Shown here one piece after another: positions 10,099 through 21,240 of a stretch of DNA of 64,000 bases; position 1 is the stretch's first letter, and the number at the start of each line of letters is the position of its first letter. Both the position numbers and the translations under genes were made by a program. The notes beneath the pieces were generated by a model, which did no database searches, was not told the origin of the DNA, and was given only the letters and a program-made list of their open reading frames with translations. This stretch comes from Poa pratensis (Eukaryota > Streptophyta > Magnoliopsida > Poales > Poaceae): contig CAMZMU010000116.1 in NCBI GenBank assembly GCA_947311845.1, positions 4,197,414-4,261,413 on the forward strand, written 5' to 3'.

Positions 10099-11669
10099 TG
10101 ATACGTCTCAAACGTATGATGTTCCATGCATGTTTTATATCAATTGCCACATGTTTTATATACACTTTATATCATTTTTATACATTTATTGGACTAACCT
10201 ACTAATAGTTGCCAAAGTGCACAATGTTCTTGTTTTACACTTTGATATGTAGAAATTATCAAAATTGGGCAAAGAAAACCAAGTTGGAGTCAAATTGGGA
10301 CTTTCCAGAAATCTGTCTGAAAACTATTTTCAAAGATCGCCACGTTCGGGCCTGAAGATGACGTCAAATGGAAAAAGTCTAGTCGCGAAAGTTGCAGGGA
10401 ATTTTCGGCCGCACGATCTAGACATAAAATTCATCCCAATCAGAGTTTGGATGAGCCCTAGAGAAGCCCGACAAATCGGCTGGCACAGAATTAAATCTGG
10501 CCGCGCCGAGGCCACGTGTGGTGGCCTCGGAGCTGCCCTTTGGACCATAAATAGCCCCCGCGGAGTAAACCCTAACACAATTGACGAAACTCCCGAATAC
10601 ATCTCCGTGCTACGCCGCCATCGAAACTTTGTTTCGGGGGTCAGAAGGTCCTGTTCCGGCACCCTGCCGGACGAGGATTGACCCCCGGAGCCTTCTCCAT
10701 CGACGCCACCGTCTCCATCATACTCCGTGAGTAGTTCCCCCATGGACTATGGGTTCTAGTTGTAGCTAGTTGGTACTCTCTCTCATGTACTTCAATACAA
10801 TGATCTCATGAGCTGCCTTACATGATTGAGATCCATATGATGTAATCGGTGTTGTGTTTTGGGATCCGATGAATATTGAATATTATGTCAAGTTGATTAT
10901 CAATCTATGCCCTATGTTATTTAAGATCTTGCATGCTCTCCGGTACTTGTGGTTACCTTGATCAAGTAGTTGCCTGTATCTCCAAGAGAGAGTATTTATG
11001 CTAGATAGTGGGTTCATGCCTCCATTTAATCTGGGACAGTGACAGAAAGTTCTAAGATTGTGGATGTGCTGTTGCCACTAGGGATAACCTAACGATGCTA
11101 TGTCCACGGTCATATGTATTTGTTTACATTACGCACTTTACTTAATGCAATTATCCGTTGCTTGCAACTTAATACCAACGGGGAACTCGGATGACAACCC
11201 GGCGGTGGATTATTAGTCATAGACGCTGTTGGATAACGGTCTATGTATTTTGTCGTAATGCCCAATTAAATATCATAGTAGTCATCATGTCATATATATG
11301 CATTGTCATGCGCTCAATATTCTGTCAATTGCCCAACTGTAATTTGTTCACCCAACACTTGTTATTGGAGAGTTACCACTAGTGTAGATAGCTGGGAACC
11401 CCGGTCCATCTGTCATCATCATTGCTTTCCGTCAACTCCGCAAGCAACTATTTTCTGGTGCCATTGCTTCTGTGTTACTGTTACTATTGCTCTCATATTA
11501 CTGCTGCTTTCACATCACCTGTTACTAGTGCTTTTCCAGGTGCAGCTGAATTGACAACTCCGCTGTTAAGGCTTATAAGTATTCTTTGTCTCCCCTTGTG
11601 TCGAATCAATAAATTTGGGTTTTACTTCCCTCGAAGACTGTTGCGATCCCCTATACTTGTGGGTTATCA
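10099..11669 (+). repeat. left LTR
   Basis: 1571 bp, TG...CA bounded. A TATA-like CCATAAATAGCCCCC lies at 10544-10558. The right LTR is 27 bp longer, mainly from an insertion near position 20 of the LTR and an 11-bp insertion before GGAGCTGCCC. Confidence 0.93.
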
Positions 11670-11680
11670 AGACTATTTTC

Positions 11681-11698
11681 TGGCGCCGTTGCCGGGGA
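11681..11698 (+). other. primer-binding site (tRNA-Asp)
   Basis: TGGCGCCGTTGCCGGGGA, 11 bp after the LTR end, is the exact complement of the 3' end of plant tRNA-Asp (GUC) as I know it. This primer type is common in Triticeae gypsy elements. Confidence 0.85.
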
Positions 11699-11932
11699 GC
11701 ATAGCTCTACTCATAAGTTCACCTGGGGAGTACTCTCCACCTCTCTCTCTGTTTTTATTTTATTTTGTTTTGTCTAGTTTACTTTTGTCTAGTTTTATTT
11801 TGCTTAGTTTATTTCTGTTAGTTGTGTTTTGTTTAGTTTACTTTTGTTTAGTTTATTTTTGTTAGTTTTATTTTTCTTATATACCCAAAATCCATAAAAA
11901 TTTAAAACCGAAAATCTAAAAAAACTGTTGCT

Positions 11933-13190
11933 ATGGAAGAACATGCTAGAACCTCTATGTTTATGGAAGGTAAAGAATTATATATAAAGTATAGAGAATC
12001 AAGAGAGGGTAAAATCATGAGAGGCATGTTAAAAAAGTTAAATCAAATTGCTGAAATTTTGCTGGAACGCCATGATATAAATTGTTGCTCTGAACAGGAT
12101 ACTAAACATCTTAAATTCCAATGTGGCTTTAGTGAAGAAGTTTTAATTATGAACTATCATTGGAATAACTATATTCATTTGGGAGCTGAACAAGTAGAAC
12201 AATTTGTTACATTATGGGAGCTTTGAAATAGATTCCTTCATGGCTAAAAATTATGAAACCTGTGTTGCTTGTAATAAACTTAAAGAAACGGTCTTTTTAT
12301 TCTTGATTATTGCCTAGAAAATTTCAGCAATAATTGTTATATCATTGATTATAAAGAGAGACTCATTAATGCACAAGAATGTACTCACAATTTGCAGGAA
12401 CCTGTAGAAGAAGAAACTATTGCTGAACTGAAAGCTCATTGGATGAAAAAGAGGAGGAGAGTGATGAACAAAAGGAGGAAGAATGGATTAGCTACCCATG
12501 CCTACCTTCTAATGAGAGTAACTCTTTATCTCTTACACTATTTGATTGCCCTCCATGCTTACCAAAGGAGGATGAATGTTATGTTCCTGTGGATTCTCTT
12601 GAAATATTCCCTATGAGTAAAACTTGTGGAAATGATTATGCTACTATATTTATGATAATCCATGCTATTTTGATAAATCTTATGATAATCCTTTATTTGT
12701 GCCTAATTTCGAAATGCATGGTAATGAGAAAGTTTGCTTAGAAAATGTTTATGATAAAGCTCTAGATGATGGTCCTATATTGGTTGATAATATTAATTGT
12801 ACTACTAATGAAAATGGGATTGGAGAGGTCTTGACTTTATCTAGATGGAGTCCCATACCTCTTGAGAATGATCAATCATCTTGTTATAAAATTGTTAAAA
12901 GTGGGTTTGAAAGTTTTAATCCCACTATTTTTGAGCTTGATAAGAATTATGTGTTTGTAGATCATGAAAAGCATGCTTTATGTGATAGTTATATTGTTGA
13001 GTTTGTTCATGATGCTACTGAAAATTATTATGAGAGAGGAAAATATGGTTGTAGAAATTTTCATGGTACTAAACACCTCTCATGCTGAAAGTTCTGAAGT
13101 TACTCTTGTTTTATCTTCCTATGCTTGTCACTTTGTTCTTCATGAATTTATTTGTGTACAAGATTCCTATGCATAGGAAGTGGGTTAGAC
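11933..13190 (+). pseudogene. degenerate internal ORF region of the LTR element
   Basis: Three successive open segments in different frames: 11933-12226 (starts MEEHARTSMFMEGKELYIKY), about 12428-12740 (acidic, EEESDEQKEEEW) and 12699-13088 (VYDKALDDGPILVDNIN, KIVKSGFESFNPTIFELDK). The acidic Asn/Asp-rich composition is unlike gag or pol and no zinc knuckle is present. Similar acidic reading frames occur in non-autonomous Triticeae LTR elements. I cannot name a function, and the frame breaks argue that this copy makes no protein. Confidence 0.5.
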
Positions 13191-16063
13191 TTAAATGTGT
13201 TTCGAATTTGCTTCTTGATGCTCCTTTTGCTTCATTTTCTATTTTTATGTGAGCATCTTTAAAACTATCAAGCCTAGCTAAAAGGCATTAAAGAAAAGCG
13301 CTTATGGGAGGCAACCCATTTTATTTTTCTGCAATTTTTCTTTTATTGAGTCAAGGAGGTTGTTTACTTCTGTAGCAACTCCTTTGTATCTTTATTTTCT
13401 TGCATTGTTGTGCCAAGAGTAGTCTCTAATGATAAGATGATGCTAGATTTTGATTGCTGCGCAGGAACAGATTTCTGCTGTTCACTGTACGAAATTCCTA
13501 AAATCACCAGATTGTGAATTAAATCTGAAATTTTTGTGCGTAATCCTGATATATGTATGCATCTTTCGTTAGTTCAACGTTTTTCGATTTGAGTCCCGTA
13601 AGTGCCTCGAAAAAATTCATCTTTACTGGCTGTTCTGTTTTGACAGATTCTGTCTCTGTTTTTTGCATTGTCTCTTGTGGGCTTTAAGCAAGGTTCTCTA
13701 GACGTGGAGGGCTGTAGCTAATGTTTTATTGAGTTCTTGCAATGTGTCACAACAGAACCAGTGGATTAAAGTTTTTGAGTACTAACCCCTCTAATGAGAT
13801 TACTTTGAGTTTGGTGTGCGGAAGTTTTCAAGGGTCAAGAGAAGGTGATAATAGGATGAAGAAGAGTGAAGAGCTTAAGCTTGGGGAGGCTCCCATGGAT
13901 CTCCCCAGCATATTTCAAGAAGACTCAAGCGTCTAAGCTTGGGGATGCCCAAGGCATCCCCTTCTTCATCGGCAAAATTATCAGGTCATCTCTAGTGAAA
14001 CTATATTTTAATTCTTTCACATCATATGTGCTTTTCTTGGAGCGTCTGTGTGCTTTTATTTTCAGTATTGCACTTTTATTTTCAATAAAGCTTGACTGGA
14101 CCCTAGCATTCTTGATTGGGAGAGAGACACGCTCCGCTTTTTCATGAGAATACTCCTATTCTTCACTTATATTTGTTGAGTATTCATATCTAGCGCTGTT
14201 CAGCTTTTAGCTCTTGTTTTCATGTATCTCTTGCAGAGCTATTAGCTTTCTTTTGTAAAGTACTCTCTTGCTTCACTTATATTTGTTTGGAGAGTTGCTT
14301 GGTTAATATGTTGGTTCAGAAAATGTTGCGTGTGGTAGTGGTATAATGAAAAACTTGCATAATCTTGTAGATCATTGAACTTTGATAACCTGATTCCTTG
14401 CAAACGTTTTGAGGTATTAAGTAATAGATGGTAAAGCTTGCTGGTTAATTAAGTTAAAATCATTAGTGGATTATTGTCTTTAAGCTTGCACCGTACTACA
14501 AACTCTACTAAAATTGTTGAAGGTGTAGTTGGACTTGATAGCTTTCCATGTCTGAAAAGTGGTTCGTAATAACTAGGTTGTGTGTGAAGGTCGAGGGATC
14601 TAAGGGGTACTTGTGCCGCCGTGAACGGCCCTCCTTGGGGTAAATGTTAACCATGCGCTTAATGTTGAACCTGCTAGTTGTTTGCAATAAACTTGTGAGT
14701 TCTTTTTGACTAATGTTAAGCTACGGTTTTGGCACTTCCACCATCCAAATTTGCTAGCCTCTTCGGTGTGTGCATTGCCTTTTCTCACATGAGAGTTGGT
14801 GCAAACTTCGCCAGTACATCCAAAACCCGTGGGAGGACTTCCTCTTGTTCTCCTACACATAAGCCCATACATCTTCCTCAAAACAGCCACCATACCTACC
14901 TACCACAGCATTTCCATAGCTGTTCCGAGATATATTGCCATGCAACTTCCATCTTACATTACATGACTTGTTGTCATTTATCATTTATATATTGCTTTGC
15001 ATGATTCTATAGCTGATGTGTGGTTTACCCATGTTACGCTGGATCATTGCACATCCTGCTACACTGGCAGAGGCATACAGTTCTATACATCATGTTTTGT
15101 TCATTATGAGTTATTTGTACCAAAAGTTGTAATCATATTAGAGTGTTTGCCCCTTCTTGAAAACAGCCATGGAGGCCATCGAAAAGAGAAACAGAAAAAG
15201 AAAAAAAAAAGAATAAAGAAAAAGGGGGCAACACTACTATCCTTTATCAAAGTTGTGCTCATGTTTAGCACCTGCAGTTTCATAGTTATCATATTTGTGC
15301 TCATGTTTAGCACCTATGCTCCATTTGAGAGAGTTTTCATGTTTTACTAGTATAACTATGTGGGGAATTTACACTATAGAACTTGGGTTGTATATTCCAA
15401 TGATGAGCTTCCTCAAAAGTGCTCTAGGTCTTCGTGAGCAACCGAGTTGGATGCACCCCCACTAGTTCCATTGGAGAGCTTTCATACACATATAGCTCTA
15501 TGTGCATCCGTTGCATGGCAATCACTACTCCTTGCATAGCTTCGATTATAAGACTTCCTCTTGTCTAATGATCACTTATAGCTTTGTGAGACTTTCTTCC
15601 ATTGGCCTTCCAAACCCCCATTAACGTTCTCTTTGCCATAACATCCTGGTGCCAAACTAAATGCTTACGCTCACCGGTTGAGTAGACCTCGAAACAGTGG
15701 ATTCATGACGTTCGTGTTTACTTTTACTTGACTGGATCCGTTCTCTATGTTATGAAAAATTGCTTGATGCTTGGAATTGAAGGATAGAACTCCTACACTG
15801 GATACTTAAAACATCTATAATGAACCTTGTACGGTTTCATGTCTTAAAGGCCGTCATTCATGAAAACTTTTAGCTTTTAACTATTTTGCTTTATTATCTT
15901 ATTTAATATCAATTATAGACATTTGCTTTGAATGATTTGATCTCAACTCACTTACCATTACATCATTATTAGATCAAGATTATGTTAGTAGCATGTCACC
16001 TCAAAAATTATTGTTTTATCGTTTACCTACTCGAGGACGAGTAGGAACTAAGCTTGGGGATGC
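13190..16063. other. non-coding interior of the LTR element
   Basis: Includes a GGGAGGCAACCCA motif near 13304 and duplicated AAGCTTGGGGA...CCCC foldbacks at 13879-13965. A poly(A)-rich stretch lies at 15190-15230. No intact ORF is present. It ends with the polypurine tract before the right LTR. Confidence 0.6.
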
Positions 16064-17661
16064 TGATACGTCTCAAACGTATATAATTTTTGATTTTCCA
16101 TGCATGTTTTATATCAATTGCCACATGTTTTATATACACTTTATATCATTTTTATACATTTATTGGACTAACCTACTAATAGTTGCCAAAGTGCACAATG
16201 TTCTTGTTTTACACTTTGATGTGTAGAAATTATCAAAATTGGGCAAAGAAAACCAAGTTGGAGTCAAATTGGGACTTTCCAGAAATCTGTCTAAAAACTA
16301 TTTTCAAAGATCGCACGTTCGGCCTTACGATGACGTCAAATGGAAAAGGTCTAGTCGCGAAAGTTGCAGGGAATTTTCTGCCGCACGATCTAGACATAAA
16401 ATTCATCCCAATCGGAATTCGGATGAGCCCTGGAGAAGCCCGACAAGTCGGCTGGCCCAGAATTAAATCTGGCCGCGCCGAGGCCACGTGTGGTGGCCTC
16501 GGGAACCTTATGGAGCTGCCCTTTGGACCATAAATAGCCCCCGCGGAGTAAACCCTAACACAATTGACGAAACTCCCGAATACATCTCCGTGCTCCGCCG
16601 CCATCGAAACTTCGTTTCGGGGGTCAGAAGGTCCTGTTCCGCCACCCTGCCGGGACGGGGATTGATCCTCGGAGCCTTCTCCATCGACGCCACCGCCTCC
16701 ATCATGCTCCGTGAGTAGTTCCCCCATGGACTACGGGTTCTAGCTGTAGCTAGTTGGTACTCTCTCTGCCATGTACTTTAATACAATGATCTCATGAGCT
16801 GCCTTACATGATTGAGATCCATATGATGTAATCGGTGTTGTGTTTGCTGGGATCCGATGAATATTGAATATTATGTCAAGTTGATTATCAATCAATGCCC
16901 TATGTTATTTAAGATCTTGCATGCTCTCCGGTACTTGTGGTTACCTTGATCAAGTAGTTGCCTGTATCTCCAAGAGGGAGTATTTATGCTAGATAGTGGG
17001 TTCATGCCTCCATTTAATCTGGGACAGTGAGAGAAAGTTCTAAGGTTGTGGATGTGCTCTTGCCACTAGGGTAACCTAATGATGCTATGTCCACGGTCAT
17101 ATGTATTTGTTTACATTACGCACTTAAGTTAATGCAATTATCCGTTGCTTGCAACTTAATACCAACGGGGAACTCGGATGACAACCCGGCGGTGGATTAT
17201 TAGTCATAGACGCTGTTGGATAACGGTCTATGTATTTTGTCGTAATGCCCAATTAAATATCATAGTAGTTATCATGACATATATATGCATTGTCATGCGC
17301 TCAATATTCTGTCAATTGCCCAACTGTAATTTGTTCACCCAACACTTGTTATTGGAGAGTTACCACTAGTGTAGATAGCTGGGAACCCCGGTCCATCTGT
17401 CATCATCATGGCTTTCCTATCAATGCCACGCAAGCAACTATTTTCTGGTGCCATTGCTTATGTGTTACTGTTACTATTGCTCTCATATTACTGCTGCTTT
17501 CACATCACCCCTGTTACTAGTGCTTTTCCAGGTGCAGCTGAATTGACAACTCCGCTGTTAAGGCTTATAAGTATTCTTTGTCTCCCCTTGTGTCGAATCA
17601 ATAAATTTGGGTTTTACTTCTCTCGAAGACTGTTGCGATCCCCTATACTTGTGGGTTATCA
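16064..17661 (+). repeat. right LTR
   Basis: 1598 bp, direct copy of 10099-11669. The sequence following it (GAGGG then GAAGGGGGAG) continues the upstream region of the AP2 gene that was split by the insertion. Confidence 0.93.
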
Positions 17662-17666
17662 GAGGG

Positions 17667-18355
17667 GAAGGGGGAGTTTTTACACTGCAAGTGCGAGGAT
17701 GGTGGTGGCCGTCGCTTTGGGCACAAGCCCCTGTTTTATGGTCAAACAGAAATATAATTTATTTTTATTCTCAAAAAAGAAGTAGTACAAAAAATTACTT
17801 ACGAAAAAATCCTATAGGATCCAATCCTACAAATCAAACAAACAAAGAAAGGGAAATTTTCTATAGAATTTAATCCTCCAAAAATCGTAGGCAATTCCTT
17901 TGAATCAAACAGGCCCATAATTTACTTTTGTTCAAAAAAATGAATAGGTAATGTATTTATGGCCGAGCAAGTTCTATAAGTTCAAAAAAGAAAGTATAGT
18001 ACATAATTTGTTGCCTACTAGACAAATTAATGTACATCTAAAGAGGTATTCCGGCGGTGAAGAGATGATCAAGTGCCATTGCAGTGAGAGAGTTCACAAA
18101 TACTACTACAAGATTACAAAGGTTCTTAAAATATTACAAGGTTCAAACTGATTACACATACAAAGTCCTCCAGTTCAATAATCACTTCCATTGTAGTGAG
18201 TTCACAAATACCATAAAGATTACAAGGTTCTTAAAATATTACAAGCTAGGTTTTTCAAACTGATAAAGTCCTCCACTCCATTGATTTTGCAAAGGGATCA
18301 GCCACCGAAAAGTCATGCACGAAATGAACATTGTCCATCAAGTTCATACCTATAT
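17667..18355. other. spacer with MITE-like debris and a ~105-bp tandem duplication
   Basis: 17750-17930 resembles a MITE family rich in CCTATAGGATT and GAATCAAACAGGCCC. 18071-18178 and 18179-18290 are tandem copies sharing AGTTCACAAATAC and GGTTCTTAAAATATTACAAG. The copies lie just downstream of the F-box gene stop and are probably its 3' UTR region. Confidence 0.55.
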
Positions 18356-21211
18356 CTATAAAATCAAATTGAGCTTCTGAAGAAGCTTTGTCCTCCAGCC
18401 GGAGTCGCCTGCCTTGAATACGAAACCATGTTCCCCCTGCTCTGTATCGACATCAAACCTCATTATCTTGAGCGCACTTGCGTTCAGAACAAAGAATTTG
18501 GCGAAACGATACTCTGGTGGGGTGCCTCGGTAGTCGCTCACAGTAATTTCTTTGAGATGGAGATCAAGGCATTCGATAGGATCGTTCCTGTCATACTGCA
18601 GCCCATTTTTCAGTGATTTTGGCCCTTTTGATGTCTGATGAGGACATCCCTACTATTGACGCAACCACAACCACTACAACACCTCAATTACAAGGACCGT
18701 TGACTAGGGCTCGTGCACGTCAACTACAACGACATGTACTTTCGTTTCTACAAGCTACTCCTAATGTACATGAGAATATGATGCTGCCTAAAGTAGATGT
18801 GTTTGTTTCTCTTAGGAATGATGGACCAAGCATGGATGAGAGGGACAAGTTATGGAGCATGTACGTGGATGGAGATAGCCACAGACGTGGAAACAAGGGA
18901 GAGGATGATGCCACCAATGGAGACTATAACAACTTGAAGCCACCATGATGACATTTGAAGACTTGGACGAATTCCTCAAGTTTACACTTCATAATTTCAT
19001 CCATAGTCGCATATGGTGCTGCACCACCTTTTATTTATGGGCCATGGGCCATGTAATTCGAACCAAGAGTTTTAGTGCGTTTTTAGAGTCCGTATTAAGG
19101 AAGGAAAGTCCTCCAAGGGTTGGATTCGGCCATCCCCCAAGGCTGGCCGAAACCCCCTCCTTTCCTCCTTATATACCTCGTCTAGGGTTTCGTTTAGACT
19201 TGGATTTTGTTTAGCTAAAAGACTGCCTAGCATTTCGCTGCATCTTCGTGATCTCGATTTATGTCCAACGACCAGATTAAGACCGCTTACGGAATCCCAC
19301 CTTTTCAATAAAGTTCATCTTATATCCGCAATTCTTGATTGCAATATTGGTTCATACTTGTTCCTCGATCGCAGGTAGAACTAGACCTATTGGTCAGGCC
19401 GGTCGTGCTTCTGCAAGATTCGGTAACCTCGGGAGATTGGTTTAGCGATTCATTGGCGCTATGTACGTGTTCGTAGTAGTCGGATCGCCAAGGTCGAACT
19501 CCACCAGAATCGATGTATCTTCATCTCATCGAAAGATCGGACACCTTTACCCTATCAATGTCTGCGCAAACAGAGAACATAATGTGTCAACTATAGTGGC
19601 TACATCAAAACAAAAGCACTGTAAATTAGTTATATTTTCATTTGATTTTTCTGAAGGAATTTTCCATGAGGTTGGAGCTCGATCATGTTATTTTCCTATG
19701 GGATTAATTGCACCTTCTATAGGAAAATTTCTTATATGAACAAATCGTACAAGAACCCTATCATTTTACATAGAATCAAATGGGCCCTAAATATAGTTTT
19801 AAACACTACATTTGAATCACAGGAAAACAAAGGAATTGTTAATTCGGAGACTACAGAAATTATCTCTCCGTTTTACTAGTGTTTGAATCACAGGAAAAAC
19901 AGAGGAATTGTTAATTCAGAGTATAAAGAAAATTTTGCCATGTAACTAGTGTTTGCATCACAGGAAAAACAGAGGAATTGTAACATTGTGGTTTGAGTGG
20001 ATAGAAAAAAAATTCCTTCAGAACTTAGTGCAATGCAATCCTATATGCAATCCTAGGGGGAAAATCCTATGAATAAAATGAGCCCTTATTGAAAAAGAGA
20101 GCTCACCTGGATGTATAGCTTCTCCGTGCACGGAAAGCATTTAAGGAAGGCAACAACTGATTCCAGATTGGGGCCGATAGAATCTAGTGCCAAGACCTTC
20201 ACTGTGCGCAGAGACGAGGTCAACATTTTTGGGAAACATTTCCTGCACGACAAGAACATGCATCAAGAAAATTAGCAAAAATGTGAGTGTGGAAAATTGG
20301 GAAAACATTAATTAGAACAGTGTGAACAATCAAGAGGACCGTTTTAGCCAAAAGATCGTGGATCCAACAACAAGTTTGGAGCCGTACTTGCTCGTGTAGC
20401 CCAGCGATATCAATTTCGGCGCGCTAATGACCGTGATTCTTGTTTGAGCATCTGGACTAAATACACTCAACCTCTCGAGTAAAGGCGCATTCTCAATGAC
20501 CAGTGCGTCCATCTGATAATGTGATCTGCTATGCGACCAGCGTATGAAGCCAATCGATCGGAGAGTCGGCGAGACGATGCGGAGGGGATCGCCCATCCCC
20601 TCCACCCCATCAAGGTGTAGGCGCTCGAGCACAGTATAGCCCGCGAGCAGTTGCTCCATGGCCTCGGTCGAGATGCCGACGGCGGTGAGGATGAGCAGAT
20701 TGAGAAGAGGTAGCGCATAATTCAGCAGGGGCATATTGCATCGAACAAACCTAGCGATCTGCAGGGTGGGGAATAGGCGGGGCAGTTCATTCGGCATACC
20801 CAGCTCCCTTAGTCCACCTTCGAATGTGAGATCCTCGAGCTCATTTAGAGCGGAGGATCGAAACCACTCGTTGAGCTTGGGGCCGAAATTGCACTTGGCA
20901 CCGAAGTTTCTGATGGAAAGGCGTTTTACTGGCCCAGGGTGCGCGGCGAGAATCTGGGAGACTGCGCGGATGCGCTCATCATCACTGTGGCCGAGACTTC
21001 TGTCGACGCTGAGCTTGAGGGGGACGGAGAGCCAGAGGGGGCTCCATCGCTTGGAAAGGACGGTTGTGCGTGCGCTAGATTTGGTGGGAAGGAAGGAGAT
21101 GATGGTGCGCAACATCTCATCGGGGAGGTCGCTTAGGCGGTCGCGGCTCGCCGGATGCTGTTGCGGTTCTGCCTCGACCTGCATGCGCTTGTTGTATGCC
21201 TCGACCTCCAT
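18356..21211 (-). CDS. F-box/LRR/FBD protein, 3 exons, 428 aa
   Basis: Minus-strand exons 21211-20340, 20242-20107 and 18634-18356 total 1287 bp and join in phase. The first starts at an ATG ([10 protein letters not shown]). An F-box lies at residues ~23-60 ([27 protein letters not shown]). Degenerate leucine-rich repeats follow; exon 2 gives [19 protein letters not shown]. The last exon gives an FBD domain ([37 protein letters not shown]). Such proteins are substrate receptors of SCF ubiquitin ligases; the target is unknown. The exon 1 donor is weak (ACG|GTCCTC). Intron 2 holds a retrotransposon 3' end, and the exon 3 acceptor lies at its edge. A solo LTR sits 29 bp upstream of the ATG. Length and domain order fit the family, but expression is doubtful. 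Confidence 0.8.
18635..19559 (+). mobile_element. gypsy-type retrotransposon 3' end (pol C-terminus plus LTR) in F-box intron 2
   Basis: An open frame 18631-18948 encodes the tail of a Ty3/gypsy polyprotein, recognised from [12 protein letters not shown] and [14 protein letters not shown], ending at TGA 18946-18948. It is followed by about 600 bp with LTR character: TCTAGGGTTTCGTTTAG with a TTATATACC TATA-like box, CAATAAAGTTCATC polyadenylation-like sequence, and an end near CCTATCA at 19559. The 5' part of the element is missing and no target duplication is recognisable. Orientation is opposite to the F-box gene. Confidence 0.7.
19560..20106. repeat. intronic MITE-like and 71-bp tandem repeats
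   Basis: A unit beginning TTGAATCACAGGAAAA and AGAGGAATTGTTAATTC recurs at about 19811, 19883 and 19952. Flanking sequence (TCCTATGGGATT, TATAGGAAAATTTC, AATGGGCCCTAAA) resembles a common grass MITE family. All lie within intron 2 of the F-box gene. Confidence 0.55.
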
Positions 21212-21240
21212 CTCAGGCGCCGGCGATACAGGAAGCTCGG

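Larger units (their letters stand above)
10099..17661 (+). mobile_element. complete non-autonomous LTR retrotransposon with GAGGG TSD
   Basis: Two direct LTRs (10099-11669 and 16064-17661) start TGATACGTCTC and end GGGTTATCA. They are flanked by a 5-bp duplication GAGGG at 10094-10098 and 17662-17666. A primer-binding site complementary to the 3' end of tRNA-Asp lies at 11681-11698. A purine-rich AAGCTTGGGGATGC tract lies directly before the right LTR. The 4.4-kb interior has no gag protease, reverse transcriptase or integrase motifs, only short broken ORFs. This is the architecture of a large retrotransposon derivative mobilised by a partner. LTR sequence resembles Triticeae gypsy families of the Fatima/Sabrina type; the family name is not certain. 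By eye the LTRs differ at about 45 substitutions plus a few indels, near 3 percent. Confidence 0.95.
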
